Shown here piece after piece: positions 48,265 to 58,595 of a stretch of DNA of 64,000 nucleotides; position 1 is the first letter of the stretch; each line of letters opens with the position of its first letter. Location of the stretch: positions 62,001-126,000 of the forward strand of contig NZ_BCXD01000003.1 of assembly GCF_001894925.1 (NCBI RefSeq), written 5' to 3'. Position numbers and translations under genes: made by a program. The DNA comes from Rhodococcus rhodnii NBRC 100604. Its GTDB lineage: Bacteria > Actinomycetota > Actinomycetes > Mycobacteriales > Mycobacteriaceae. The notes under the pieces are model-generated. The model saw only the letters and a list, made by a program, of their open reading frames with translations, was not told the DNA's origin and made no database searches.

Positions 48265-49803
48265 TCAGCCGGGCAGGGCGCGGTAGACGGTCAGCGAGCG
48301 GGGACACGAGCGGAACTCGAACGCGGTGGCGTCGCCGTCCGCTTCGCCGTCGGTCGCGAGTGCGACCGACGGCCCCGCGACGGTCACGGCGACCGCGGGC
48401 ACGAGATTCCGCTCGTAGACGCGGGACGTGCCGAGGGTTCCTGTCAGTGCCGCACCGAGCAGCCGCGTCCGCGACAGCCGTCGATCGGCGCGGAGATAGC
48501 GCAGGTCGAGGACGCCGCCGCTCATCGCGGGCCGGTTCATCGGGACCTGATCCCCGGGGGAGTAGCGGCCGTTGCCCACGAACAGCATCCAGCAGGCGGT
48601 CGGACGCCCGTCGATCGTGACGTGCAACGGCTCGGCCGTCCGCAGTACGCGTGCCATCGCGAGGGCGGCGGCCGTCCACTTCCCGAGTCGCGGTTCCCAC
48701 CGCTGGCGCAGCCGGACGGCGTCCGGATAGCCGCCGAGACTCGCGGTGTTGACGAACAGCCGTTGCTCGTTCCCGTTCTCGTCGCGTTCGGGGTGCTCGG
48801 CGGCCCGGACCTCGGCGAGATCGACGGCGAGGGCCGTTCCCGCCGTCACGGCCTCGGCGACGTCGGTGACGTTCGTGGCGCCCGCGTCGCGTGCGAAGTG
48901 GTTGAGCGTCCCACCGGCGAAGACCGCGAGCGGCAGATCGTGCCGTACGGCGGCGGCCGCCGCGGCCGCGACGGTGCCGTCGCCGCCGCACACTCCGATC
49001 GCCTGCGGCCGCTCTCGGCGGATCGCCGCGTCGAACTGCTGCCCGAACGGTTCGTCGCCGCCGAGGTCGACGACGGTCGCGGCGGGCAGCAGTGAGCGCA
49101 CCCGCTCCATGATCTCGCTCGCGGTGCCCGCACCGCTGTTGTCGAGCACCAGCAGTCCGGCGCCGTCGGGAAGGGCCGGGACGTCGCGCTGCGGTCCGAG
49201 TTCGGCCGGGTCGTCCGAGCGCACCGCCCACCACCTGCGGGTCCCGATGGCGATCCCCGCGCCGACCGCCGCGCCGACCGCGACGTCCGACGGCCAGTGG
49301 ACACCGTTGTGCACCCGCGAGTAGGCGACCGCGGCCGCGAGCGGCGCGACGACGGCACCCGCGAGCGGCGACTCGAGTGCGACGCCCGTCGCGAAGGCGG
49401 CCGCCGAGGCCGCGTGACCCGACGGGAACGACGAGGACGTGGGCATCCGCACGCCGCGGCGCGGGTTGCGCCAGATCCGCGCGGGTGGGCGTCGACGTGG
49501 GAAGACGGGCTTGAGGAGGCCGTTCGCGACGGCGCTGGTCAGTGCCGTCGCGACCAGGCCGCGTACGGCACCGCGCCGGGCCTGTGTGCCGAACAGGGCG
49601 ACTCCGCCCGCGACGCCCCACCACAGGACGCCGTGATCGGCGGCGCGGCTGAGGGTGCGCATCGCGGTGTCGACGTTCGGTGCGTGCAGGCCCGCGCTGC
49701 GCTCGGCGAGGGCGCGATCGCGCGAGCGCGCCCAGCGGAGCAACGAGTACGGTCCGGCCGCGTGCGGGGCGACCGCGGCGGTGGGGCGTGGTCCATCGGT
49801 CAC
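48265..49803 (-). CDS. bifunctional PAP2 phosphatase / diacylglycerol kinase-like protein
   Basis: 512-aa fusion. Residues 1-200 form a PAP2 membrane phosphatase with KPVFPRRRPP, PSGHAASAAAF and SRVHNGVHWPSD, the three PAP2 signature regions, and several membrane helices. Residues 210-512 form a diacylglycerol kinase catalytic domain with GGDGTVA and GGTLNHFARD. Together the two could work on lipid phosphates. The GTG at 49803 lies just after CATAGGGT, possibly a -10. It is convergent with prcA by 4 bp and divergent from pafA. An unrelated insertion in the proteasome locus by function. Confidence 0.85.
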   Translation of the reverse strand: MTDGPRPTAAVAPHAAGPYSLLRWARSRDRALAERSAGLHAPNVDTAMRTLSRAADHGVLWWGVAGGVALFGTQARRGAVRGLVATALTSAVANGLLKPVFPRRRPPARIWRNPRRGVRMPTSSSFPSGHAASAAAFATGVALESPLAGAVVAPLAAAVAYSRVHNGVHWPSDVAVGAAVGAGIAIGTRRWWAVRSDDPAELGPQRDVPALPDGAGLLVLDNSGAGTASEIMERVRSLLPAATVVDLGGDEPFGQQFDAAIRRERPQAIGVCGGDGTVAAAAAAAVRHDLPLAVFAGGTLNHFARDAGATNVTDVAEAVTAGTALAVDLAEVRAAEHPERDENGNEQRLFVNTASLGGYPDAVRLRQRWEPRLGKWTAAALAMARVLRTAEPLHVTIDGRPTACWMLFVGNGRYSPGDQVPMNRPAMSGGVLDLRYLRADRRLSRTRLLGAALTGTLGTSRVYERNLVPAVAVTVAGPSVALATDGEADGDATAFEFRSCPRSLTVYRALPG

Positions 49804-49887
49804 GCCGCAACCCTATGTCCGAGAACGCCGATCGCGGGGATCCGGCCGCCACGGCCGCGAACACCGGATGATCGGCGACACGCGCGG

Positions 49888-49893
49888 TAGTGT
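49888..49893 (+). promoter_or_regulatory. -10 element, leaderless promoter of pafA
   Basis: TAGTGT ends 6 nt before the pafA GTG. Confidence 0.5.
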
Positions 49894-49899
49894 CGAATC

Positions 49900-51258
49900 G
49901 TGCAGCGACGAATCATGGGAATCGAGACCGAGTTCGGTGTCACCTGCACCTTCCACGGTCACCGTCGGCTCAGCCCGGACGAAGTGGCGCGGTACCTGTT
50001 CCGCCGCGTCGTCTCGTGGGGCCGCAGCTCCAACGTGTTCCTGCGCAACGGGGCGCGCCTGTATCTCGACGTCGGCTCGCACCCGGAGTACGCGACGGCC
50101 GAGTGCGACGACCTCGTCCAGCTCGTCACCCACGATCGCGCAGGCGAACGCGTCCTCGAGGAACTGCTGATCGACGCCGAGCAGCGGCTCGTCGAAGAGG
50201 GCATCGGCGGCGACATCTACCTGTTCAAGAACAACACCGATTCGGCGGGCAACTCGTACGGCTGCCACGAGAACTATCTCGTCGCGCGGGCCGGCGAGTT
50301 CTCCCGCATCTCCGACGTCCTGCTGCCGTTTCTCGTGACGCGCCAGCTGATCTGCGGCGCCGGGAAGGTCCTGCAGACGCCGAAGGCCGCGACCTTCTGC
50401 CTGTCGCAGCGTGCCGAGCACATCTGGGAGGGCGTGTCGTCGGCGACGACCCGCTCGCGCCCCATCATCAACACGCGCGACGAGCCGCACGCCGACGCCG
50501 AGAAGTACCGGCGGCTGCATGTCATCGTCGGCGACTCGAACATGGCCGAGCCGACGACGATGCTCAAGGTCGGCAGCGCTGCGCTCGTCCTGGAGATGAT
50601 CGAGGCGGGCATTCCGTTCCGGGACTTCGCGCTCGACAACCCGATCCGCGCGATCCGCGAGGTCAGTCACGATCCGACCGGGCGGCGGCCGGTGCGGCTC
50701 GCGGGCGGGCGGCAGGCAAGTGCGCTCGACATCCAGCGCGAGTACCACGCGCGCGCCGTCGAGCATCTCGGCAACCGCGAACCCGATCCGCACGTCGCGC
50801 AGGTCGTCGACCTGTGGGGACGCATGCTCGACGCCGTCGAATCGCAGGACTTCGCGAAGGTCGACACCGAGGTCGACTGGGTGGTCAAGCGCAAGCTGTT
50901 CCAGCGGTATCAGGATCGCTACGATCTCGAGCTCGCCGATCCGAAGATCGCCCAGCTCGATCTCGCGTATCACGACATCAAGCGTGGCCGCGGCGTGTTC
51001 GACGTGCTGCAGCGCAAGGGACTCGTCAAGCGCGTGACGGAGGACGACGCGATCGACGAGGCGACGTCGACGCCGCCGCAGACGACGCGCGCCAAGCTCC
51101 GCGGCGAGTTCATCGCCGCGGCGCAGCGTGCCGGACGCGACTTCACCGTCGACTGGGTGCACCTCAAGCTCAACGACCAGGCCCAGCGGACGGTCCTGTG
51201 CAAGGACCCCTTCCGCTCGGTCGACGAACGGGTCGAGCGGCTCATCGAATCGATGTGA
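49900..51258 (+). CDS. pafA: Pup-protein ligase PafA
   Basis: ATP-dependent ligase that joins the C-terminal Glu of Pup to substrate lysines. It has 452 aa of the glutamine synthetase-like fold. The metal-binding Glu is in GIETEFGV; the catalytic Asp lies in [37 protein letters not shown] parallels Dop. A C-terminal small domain follows ([20 protein letters not shown]). GTG start at 49900, leaderless. pafB and pafC follow, as in M. tuberculosis. Confidence 0.97.
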   Translation: MQRRIMGIETEFGVTCTFHGHRRLSPDEVARYLFRRVVSWGRSSNVFLRNGARLYLDVGSHPEYATAECDDLVQLVTHDRAGERVLEELLIDAEQRLVEEGIGGDIYLFKNNTDSAGNSYGCHENYLVARAGEFSRISDVLLPFLVTRQLICGAGKVLQTPKAATFCLSQRAEHIWEGVSSATTRSRPIINTRDEPHADAEKYRRLHVIVGDSNMAEPTTMLKVGSAALVLEMIEAGIPFRDFALDNPIRAIREVSHDPTGRRPVRLAGGRQASALDIQREYHARAVEHLGNREPDPHVAQVVDLWGRMLDAVESQDFAKVDTEVDWVVKRKLFQRYQDRYDLELADPKIAQLDLAYHDIKRGRGVFDVLQRKGLVKRVTEDDAIDEATSTPPQTTRAKLRGEFIAAAQRAGRDFTVDWVHLKLNDQAQRTVLCKDPFRSVDERVERLIESM

Positions 51259-51316
51259 CGGGGCGATCGACCGGTTTCGCCGGATCCGGGTGCGGTGGGC
51301 AGGGACGTTCGCCCTA

Positions 51317-51322
51317 TAGGCT
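51317..51322 (+). promoter_or_regulatory. -10 element, leaderless promoter of pafBC
   Basis: TAGGCT ends 6 nt before the pafB GTG, so pafBC has a promoter of its own in the 70-bp gap after pafA. Confidence 0.55.
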
Positions 51323-51328
51323 GCCCGA

Positions 51329-52342
51329 GTGGCGACGAGAACCGACAAGGTCGAGCGATTCCTCAACCTCGTGATCTGCCTGCTGTCGACCCGGCAGTTC
51401 CTGTCCGCGGACCGCATCCGCGCGTCGGTGGCCGGCTACGACCGCGACGGGAGCGACGAGGCGTTCAGCCGCATGTTCGAGCGGGACAAGAACGAACTGC
51501 GGGATCTGGGTGTACCGCTCGAGACGGGACCGGTCTCGCGGACGTCCGCCGTCGAGGGCTATCGCATCGATCGCACGGCGTACGAACTCGCCGACATCGA
51601 CCTCACCAGTGAGGAGGCGGCCGCCGTCGCGGTCGCCGTCCGGCTGTGGGATTCGCCCGAACTCGTGTCCGCGGCGCAGAGCGCCGTCACCAAGCTGCGG
51701 TCCGTCGGAGTGCAGGTCGAGGCCGACACGTCGGCGGAGTCGATGACGGCGCTCGCGAGCCGCGTCCGCGGCGCGGAGCCCACCCTCGACACGCTCATCG
51801 GCGCGATCGACGCGGGGCGGCGCGTGACCTTCGACCATCGCAGCTCGCCCGCGGCGCCGCTGCGGACCCGCACCGTCGAGCCGTGGGGTGTCGTCACCGC
51901 GAACGGCCGCTGGTATCTCGTGGGCCACGACGTCGACCGCGACGCGCCACGCACCTTCCGGCTCTCCCGCATCGTCGGCGACGTCACGCCGACCGGCGCG
52001 CGCGGGGCCGTCCACCGGCCCGACGGCGTCGACCTGCGGGCGATCGTGCGCGAGGCGACCGCGTCGGCCGAGCCGGCCACGGCCCCCGCACGCGTGTGGG
52101 TCGCCGACGAACGGGCACACGAGCTGCGCAGGCTCGGCACCGCCGCGGGCGAGCAGGTCCTGCGCGGCCGCACCGGGACCGTGCTCGCGATTCCCGCTCG
52201 CTCGCTCGGGTGGCTCGCGCGCACCATCGCGGGATACGGCACCGACGCCGTCGCACTCGATCCACCCGAGCTGCAGAACGCCGTCGTCGAGGAGTTGCGC
52301 GGGGCCCTCGCGGCGCCGGGCGGAGAGGTGATCGCGCGATGA
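51329..52342 (+). CDS. pafB: DNA-damage transcription activator PafB
   Basis: First subunit of the PafBC activator of the LexA-independent mycobacterial DNA damage response. It has 337 aa: N-terminal winged helix (VERFLNLVICLLSTRQFLSADRIRASVAGYD), central WYL domain (WYLVGHDVDRDAPRTFRLSRI gives the Trp-Tyr-Leu signature) and a WCX C-terminal domain (VWVADERAHELRRLG). GTG start, leaderless. The stop overlaps the pafC ATG (ATGA). Confidence 0.94.
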   Translation: MATRTDKVERFLNLVICLLSTRQFLSADRIRASVAGYDRDGSDEAFSRMFERDKNELRDLGVPLETGPVSRTSAVEGYRIDRTAYELADIDLTSEEAAAVAVAVRLWDSPELVSAAQSAVTKLRSVGVQVEADTSAESMTALASRVRGAEPTLDTLIGAIDAGRRVTFDHRSSPAAPLRTRTVEPWGVVTANGRWYLVGHDVDRDAPRTFRLSRIVGDVTPTGARGAVHRPDGVDLRAIVREATASAEPATAPARVWVADERAHELRRLGTAAGEQVLRGRTGTVLAIPARSLGWLARTIAGYGTDAVALDPPELQNAVVEELRGALAAPGGEVIAR

Positions 52343-53358
52343 CTCGTCCCGCTGCCCGAGGGGGACGCCTCGGCCCTCGGCTGACCCGCCTGCTCAACAT
52401 GGTTCCGTACTTCCTCGCCCACCCGGGGATCAGCGCCGAGACGGCGGCCGCGGAGTTCGGTGTCTCCGTCGACCAGCTCATGACCGACCTCAACCAGCTG
52501 TGGGTGTGCGGGCTCCCCGGATACGGGCCGGGCGATCTCATCGACCTGTCCTTCTCGGAGGAAAGCATCGAGGTGACGTTCTCGGCGGGGATGGACCGGC
52601 CGCTGCGGCTGACCTCCCGCGAGGCCACGGCACTGCTCGTGGCGTTGCGCTCGCTCGTCGAACTGCCCGGCACCGTCGATCCCACGGCCGCTCAACGTGC
52701 GATCGCGAAGATCGAGGACGCCGTCGGTGCGGCTGCCGCGAGCAGGGCGAGCCTGCCCGTCACGGCTCGCGCCACCGAGAATCCCCCGGCCGAGAATCCC
52801 ACGACGGCAATCGTGCGCGGTGCGCTCACCGCCGGGCACGCCCTCGCGCTGACGTACTACTCGGCGTCGCGTGACACCGTCACCGAACGGACCGTCGATC
52901 CGATCCGGATCGTCGTCGTCGACAACACCAGTTATCTGCAGGCCTGGTGCCGGTCCGCGTTGGGGGTCCGGCTGTTCCGGTTCGACCGGATCGACGCCGC
53001 ACGCGAACTCGACGAGCCCTCGGCACCACCGGAGACGGCGCGCGAGGCGGGCGAGAGCCTCGACCTGTTCGGCGACCACTCGGCGGTCCCGCGCGCGACG
53101 CTGCGGCTCGCGCCCGGCAACACGTGGATGCTCGACTACTACCCGATGGATCCCGTCGCGACGGGGGAGGACGGCAGCCTCACCGTCACGATGCCGTATG
53201 CGAACGCGGACTGGATGACGCGCTTCGTCCTCGGGTGCGGCGCGACCATCGGTGTGATCTCGCCCGCAGATCTGGCGGCCTCGGTCCGTGCCGCGGCGAC
53301 CGCCGCGCTGGAGTTCTACGACGCCGCGCCCGGTGACGGCGGTGGGGCAGCGCGCTGA
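52339..53358 (+). CDS. pafC: DNA-damage transcription activator PafC
   Basis: Second subunit of PafBC, 339 aa, paralogous to PafB: winged helix (LTRLLNMVPYFLAHPGISAETAAAEFG), WYL domain (the segment SYLQAWCRSALGVRLFRFDRI holds the ligand-binding position) and C-terminal WCX domain. It forms a heterodimer with PafB and is encoded with a 4-bp overlap. Confidence 0.94.
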   Translation: MTRPAARGGRLGPRLTRLLNMVPYFLAHPGISAETAAAEFGVSVDQLMTDLNQLWVCGLPGYGPGDLIDLSFSEESIEVTFSAGMDRPLRLTSREATALLVALRSLVELPGTVDPTAAQRAIAKIEDAVGAAAASRASLPVTARATENPPAENPTTAIVRGALTAGHALALTYYSASRDTVTERTVDPIRIVVVDNTSYLQAWCRSALGVRLFRFDRIDAARELDEPSAPPETAREAGESLDLFGDHSAVPRATLRLAPGNTWMLDYYPMDPVATGEDGSLTVTMPYANADWMTRFVLGCGATIGVISPADLAASVRAAATAALEFYDAAPGDGGGAAR

Positions 53359-53426
53359 CGCCGTCCGTCCGCCACGCCCGGGAGTTCGCGGAGCGCACAC
53401 CGAGATGCCGTTCGCCGCGACTCCGG

Positions 53427-53432
53427 TAGCAT
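53427..53432 (+). promoter_or_regulatory. -10 element of the tatA promoter
   Basis: TAGCAT lies 31 nt before the tatA ATG, followed by a good GGAGGT ribosome site; tatA therefore has a normal leader. Confidence 0.45.
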
Positions 53433-53463
53433 TCGGATCGACCAACATTCTGGAGGTTTCATC

Positions 53464-53736
53464 ATGGGAGCCATGAGCCCCTGGCACTGGGCCGTCGTCA
53501 TTCTCGTCCTGGTCATCTTCTTCGGATCCAAGAAGCTGCCCGACGCCGCTCGCGGTCTCGGACGCTCGCTGCGGATCTTCAAGAGCGAGGTCAAGGAGAT
53601 GACCAACGACGACTCGTCGAGCCACGACAAGACCGACAGCGCACGTCCCGCGCCCGCGCCGCAGTCCGAGATCACCGAGCGTCCCGCGCCCGCTCCGGTC
53701 TCCGAGGCCGACCGCGCCGAACACCGCTCGGCGTAG
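53464..53736 (+). CDS. tatA: Tat translocase subunit TatA
   Basis: 90 aa. One N-terminal membrane helix ([14 protein letters not shown]), the [14 protein letters not shown] hinge and amphipathic helix, then a charged Pro-rich tail containing two near copies of RPAPAP. It forms the pore part of the twin-arginine translocase with TatC. In this window at least the sulfate-ester binding lipoprotein carries a Tat signal. Confidence 0.95.
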   Translation: MGAMSPWHWAVVILVLVIFFGSKKLPDAARGLGRSLRIFKSEVKEMTNDDSSSHDKTDSARPAPAPQSEITERPAPAPVSEADRAEHRSA

Positions 53737-53842
53737 CGTCCGACGCCACCGGCAGGTACCGGAACGCCACACGGCGGTCCGGTGATACCCGCCCGTCCAC
53801 AACCGTCCCCACACCAGGATCGCCCGACCACCAGGATCAGAC

Positions 53843-54814
53843 GTGCGCATTCCTTTCGATCTCCGCACCAGCAGGCGGCGGACGAACCCCGACGGCACGA
53901 TGTCGTTGGTCGATCACCTCTACGAACTGCGCACCCGGCTGCTGTGGGCACTGCTGGGCGTCGTCGTCACCACGGCGTTCGGTTTCTTCTGGTACTCCCA
54001 TCAGATCCTCGGGATCGAAAGCCTCGGCGAGATCCTGCGCGGACCGTACTGTGAACTCCCGCCCGAAGCCCGCGCCGACCTCTCGAACGACGGCACGTGC
54101 CGGCTCCTCGCGACGGGCCCCTTCGAGCAGTTCATGCTCCGTCTCAAGGTTGCGCTCACCGCGGGCATCGTCCTCGCGTGCCCGGTGTGGCTCTATCAGC
54201 TGTGGGCGTTCATCACGCCGGGCCTGTACTCCAAGGAACGCCGGTACGCGATCGGCTTCGTGACGTCCGCCGCCGTGCTGTTCGTCGGTGGCGCAGTGCT
54301 CGCCTACTTCGTCGTCGCGAAGGCGTTGCACTTCCTGTTGACGATCGGCAACGAAGTGCAGGTCACCGCACTCAGCGGCGCCGAGTACTTCAGCTTCATG
54401 ATCAACGTGCTCGTCATCTTCGGCGTGAGTTTCGAGATCCCGCTGCTCATCGTCGCGCTCAACGCCGTCGGCGTCCTGCCGTACGAGAAGCTCAAGGCGT
54501 GGCGGCGCGGCATCATCTTCGCGCTGTTCGTCTTCGCCGCGATCGTGACCCCGGGCCAGGACCCGTTCACGATGACGGCGCTCGCGCTCGCGCTGACCGT
54601 GCTCGTCGAGATGGCGATCCAGATCGCCCGCATCGGCGATCGCCGCAAGGCCCGCAAGGTCGTCGAGGAGTGGGGCGCTGTCGACGACGACGCCGCGTCG
54701 CCGATCGATGCACCCGCCCCCGTCGACGCCGCGACGGCCACGGGGCCGGCCGGTCCTGTTCGCCGTCCGACCGGAGCCAACACGCCCGGCCAGGACTTCA
54801 GCGACACCCTCTAG
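53843..54814 (+). CDS. tatC: Tat translocase subunit TatC
   Basis: 323 aa, six membrane helices, the signal-peptide receptor of the Tat system. Conserved N-terminal [11 protein letters not shown] holds the Glu that contacts the twin arginines; [13 protein letters not shown] and [15 protein letters not shown] are family signatures. The extended acidic Ala/Pro-rich C-terminal tail is usual in Mycobacteriales. GTG start with AGGA upstream. Confidence 0.95.
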   Translation: MRIPFDLRTSRRRTNPDGTMSLVDHLYELRTRLLWALLGVVVTTAFGFFWYSHQILGIESLGEILRGPYCELPPEARADLSNDGTCRLLATGPFEQFMLRLKVALTAGIVLACPVWLYQLWAFITPGLYSKERRYAIGFVTSAAVLFVGGAVLAYFVVAKALHFLLTIGNEVQVTALSGAEYFSFMINVLVIFGVSFEIPLLIVALNAVGVLPYEKLKAWRRGIIFALFVFAAIVTPGQDPFTMTALALALTVLVEMAIQIARIGDRRKARKVVEEWGAVDDDAASPIDAPAPVDAATATGPAGPVRRPTGANTPGQDFSDTL

Positions 54815-54880
54815 CGACACGAGCCGGCGCGGGTGGGCCGCTGTGCCACCACCGCGCACGCGCTGTGACACCCTCGAGGA

Positions 54881-57607
54881 GTGAGCAGCGAGCGATCCGT
54901 GAGCACCGACCCGAGCGCCGTCTCGTCGCCCGGACCCGAACTGGACGACTTCATGCGCGGCCTCGGGTTCGAGCTCGACTCGTTCCAGCGCGCTGCGTGC
55001 CAGGCCCTCGAACACCGGCACGGCGTCCTGGTGTGTGCGCCGACCGGTGCCGGCAAGACCGTCGTCGGCGAGTTCGCGGTGCATCTCGCACTCGCGTCCG
55101 GCCGCAAGTGCTTCTACACCACGCCCATCAAGGCGCTGAGCAACCAGAAGTACGCCGACCTCACCGAGCGATACGGCCCCGAACAGGTCGGGCTGCTCAC
55201 CGGGGACACGAGCGTCAACGCGGGCGCTCCCGTCGTCGTCATGACGACCGAGGTGCTCCGCAACATGCTCTACGCCGAGTCCGACGCGCTGCGCGGGCTC
55301 TCGCACGTCGTGATGGACGAGGTGCACTTCCTCGCGGACCGCTTCCGCGGCGCGGTGTGGGAGGAGGTCATCCTGCATCTGCCGGACGACGTGCGCCTCG
55401 TGAGCCTGTCCGCGACCGTCTCCAACGCGGAGGAGTTCGGCGCGTGGATGGAGACGGTGCGCGGTGACACGACCGTCGTCGTCGACGAGCACCGGCCGAT
55501 CCCGCTCACGCAGCACGTCCTCGTCGGCCGGCGCCTGTTCGATCTCTTCGACGCACGGGCGAGCGGTCAGGGGCGGCGGCGCGAACTCGTCATCGACTCC
55601 GACCTCGTCCGTTACGTCGAGCAGCGCGAGAGCACCGACCGCGAACTCGCGTTCGGGCGACGCGGTGGGTATCGGCCGCCGCCCCGGCCCGAGGTCGTCG
55701 CCCGACCGACGAGGCGGGCCTGCTGCCCGCCATCACGTTCATCTTCAGCCGCGCCGGATGCGACGCCGCCCTCGCCCAGTGCAGCCGGTCGTCGCTGACC
55801 CTCACGAGCGAGGAGGAGCGCGTCCGGATCCGGAAGATCGTGGATCGGCACACCGCCGAGCTGCCGCGCGAGGATCTCGACGTACTCGGCTACTCGGAGT
55901 GGCGCCGCGCGCTCGAACGCGGGTTCGCGGCCCATCACGCCGGCATGCTGCCGGCGTTCAGGGAGACCGTCGAGGAGCTGTTCGTCTCGGGCCTCGTGCG
56001 CGCGGTCTTCGCGACCGAGACGCTCGCGCTGGGGATCAACATGCCGGCACGCACCGTCGTCCTCGAGCGGCTCGTGAAGTTCAACGGCGAGACGCACGCC
56101 GACCTCACTCCGGGGGAGTACACGCAGCTCACCGGCCGCGCCGGGCGGCGCGGTATCGACGTCGAGGGGCATGCCGTCGTGCTGTGGCAACCCGGCATCG
56201 ACCCCACCGAGGTCGCCGGGCTCGCGTCCACCCGCACGTTCCCGCTGCGCAGCTCGTTCCGTCCCGGCTACAACATGTCGATCAACCTCGTCGCCCGCAT
56301 GGGCGCGGCGCGCTCGCGAGTGCTGCTCGAAAGCTCGTTCGCGCAGTTCCAGGCCGACCGTTCGGTCGTCGGTGCGACAAGGACGATCGAACGGAACGAG
56401 GCCGCACTCGCACAGTTGCACGACCAGCTCGAGCACGCCGACGTCGACTTCCTCGAATACGTCGACATCCGCGACCGGCTCGGCCGCCGTGAACGCGAAC
56501 TCGAACGCGAGGGCAGGAACGAGCGGCGCGACGTCGCCGCGCGCTCGCTCGCGACCCTGCGGCGCGGTGACATCGTCGCGATCCCCGTCGGCCGCCACAA
56601 GGGGCTCGCCGTCGTGGTGACGCCCGCCCGCGACGACGACGATCCACGCCCCGTCGTCGTCACCGCGGAGAAGTGGTCGGGCCGGGTGTCGGTGGGCGAC
56701 TTCCCCGAACCCGCGCACGCGCTCGCCTCGATGCGGATTCCCCGTCACGCCGACCCGCGGACCGGACGCGGCCGCCGCGACATCGCCGCGGCGCTGCGAT
56801 CGTCGGGGGTGCATCCATCGCGACGGCGAGCCAAGAACCGACGGCGCGCCGCCGACGACGGCGAGGTCACGATGCTGCGCAAGCAGCTGCGTGCCCACCC
56901 GGCGCACACGCTGCCCGACCGCCGTGAGCTCGACCGGATCGCCGACCGCTACATCGCACTGCGCCGCGAGACCGACAACGGCAGGCGCCGCGTGGCGGCG
57001 ACGACGAACTCGCTGGCACGCACCTTCGATCGCATCGTCGCGCTGCTCGGCGAACGCGGCTACATCACGCCCGGGGACGGGTCGACGCCGGAGACCACGC
57101 CGAGCGGTGATCGACTCGCCCGCATCTACTCCGAGAGCGATCTGCTCGTCGCCGAGTGTCTGCGGCAGGACGCGTGGCAGGGACTCGAACCCGCGGAACT
57201 CGCTGCCGTGGTCTCGACCGTCGTCTACGAGTCGCGCCGCGACGGCGACGGGGCCGCGCGCGACGACCGCGGCCGTCCACTCCGCACTGCGCGACACCGT
57301 GCGCGTGTGGCACGACCTGCGCTCGGACGAGCTGTGCCACCGCCTCGATCCGACGCGCGAACCCGATCCCGGCTTCGTCGGCGCGATCCACGCGTGGGCG
57401 AGCGGCGGCACCCTCGTCGACGCGCTGACGGCGGCCGACGACGGCCCGCGCGGGCTGTCGGCAGGCGACTTCGTGCGATGGTGCCGTCAGGTGATCGATC
57501 TGCTCGAGCAGATCAGGACGACGTCCGGCGGTGACGCCGTCGGCAAGGCAGCGGGACGTGCCGTCGCCGCGATCCGGCGCGGCGTCGTCGCCCTCGACCA
57601 GAACTGA
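54881..57607 (+). pseudogene. helY: DEAD/H-box helicase HelY, disrupted by two frameshifts
   Basis: Homologue of the Mtr4/Ski2-like RNA/DNA helicase HelY (Rv2092c, about 906 aa); the full span would code for about the same length. Frame 1 gives Walker A APTGAGKT and the DEVH box (VMDEVHFLADRFRG). Near 55703-55708 one base is missing (CGACCGAC where a sequence coding Arg-Leu-Asp is expected) and the reading shifts to LLPAITFIFSRAGC, motifs V-VI (GRAGRRGIDVEG) and on. Near 57253-57262, in a CG dinucleotide run, two bases are missing and the frame returns for the last 115 residues (VRVWHDLRSDEL to VALDQN). As written the product stops at 55798. Two shifts that cancel suggest sequencing error or recent decay. 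Confidence 0.82.
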
Positions 57608-57728
57608 CGCCAGAACTGACGACGGTGCGCCGACGTGTGATTGGATGCGGACCGAGGGGGGACTCGGGTCGTCCGAGCGTGCCGCGGGATCCACGAGCGG
57701 CACGGACCCGTAGAACGAAGGAGAGACG

Positions 57729-58583
57729 ATGACCGGCCCGAACGGACCGCAGGATCACGACGCCCAGTGGAGCAGGCAGTTCGGTGCGTCGCCGTCCGAA
57801 CCGGAGAACTCGGAGTCGCCGCGGCAGGAGGGTGAGGACGACACGCCGCCGTCCGGGGGACAGCCCACGAGCGATCCCTCCGCCGGTCCGCAGTCGGGGA
57901 CACCCGAGCAGCAGCACACCGGATACCCGCCGCCCGGGCAGTATCCGCCGCAGTACCCGCAGTACGGTCAGCAGCCCTACGGTGGGCAGCCGTATCAGCA
58001 GCAGTACCCCGGTGCCGGATACCCCCAGCAGCAGTATCAGGGCCAGCAGTATCAGGGCGGCCAGCAGTATCAGGGTCAGCCGTACCCCCAGCAGCAGTAT
58101 CCGCAGCAGCCGTACGGGACTCCGCCGGGCTGGGGCGGTCCGGAGTACGGCACTCAGGCGCCGCAGTGGGGCGGCCCGCCGCCCGGTCCGTGGGGGCAGC
58201 AGCAGCCGGGGCAGCTCGGTGCGCCGACCGATCCGAACTCACCGGAGTGGGCCGCGCCCCCGAAGAAGACGAGCCGCGGCATCGTGATCGCCGCGATCGT
58301 CGGTGTCGTCGTGCTTCTCGCGGGTGTGGCCGCCGTCGTCGTCATGGTGCTCGGCGGTGTCGGCCGCACGCTCGATCAGGCGGCGGCACAGGAAGGCGTC
58401 GCGCAGATCGTGACGCAGGCGTACGGCGCGCTCGACGTCTCCGACGTCAGCTGCCCGGCAGGCCAGCGCGTCGAAGAGGGCGCGAGCTTCACGTGCGAGC
58501 TCACCGTCGACGGCGAACCCCGCACGGTCACCGTGACGTTCACCGACGACGAGGGAACATACGAGGTCGGCCGCCCGCAGTGA
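57729..58583 (+). CDS. DUF4333 membrane protein with Pro/Gln/Tyr-rich repeats
   Basis: 284 aa. The N-terminal 170 residues are low complexity with repeated YQGQQYQG, YPQQQYPQQ and PYGGQPYQ units, so cytoplasmic and disordered. One membrane helix (GIVIAAIVGVVVLLAGVAAVV) follows, then an external DUF4333 domain with two cysteines (VSCPAGQRV; FTCELTVDG) that probably form a disulfide. The counterpart is Rv2091c, at the same place beside helY. The repeats resemble phase-separating or cell-wall-attached domains, but the role is unknown. Shine-Dalgarno AAGGAGAG. Confidence 0.82.
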   Translation: MTGPNGPQDHDAQWSRQFGASPSEPENSESPRQEGEDDTPPSGGQPTSDPSAGPQSGTPEQQHTGYPPPGQYPPQYPQYGQQPYGGQPYQQQYPGAGYPQQQYQGQQYQGGQQYQGQPYPQQQYPQQPYGTPPGWGGPEYGTQAPQWGGPPPGPWGQQQPGQLGAPTDPNSPEWAAPPKKTSRGIVIAAIVGVVVLLAGVAAVVVMVLGGVGRTLDQAAAQEGVAQIVTQAYGALDVSDVSCPAGQRVEEGASFTCELTVDGEPRTVTVTFTDDEGTYEVGRPQ

Positions 58584-58595
58584 CGACCGGCGGAG

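Noticed and set aside
53810-53842. Repeated ACCAGGATC before tatC
   Set aside because: Nine bases in a short gap, with the second copy serving as ribosome site. Probably chance.
55464-56492. Long open frame bridging the first helY frameshift
   Set aside because: Arg/Ser-rich shadow of helY; it carries no helicase motif in its own frame.
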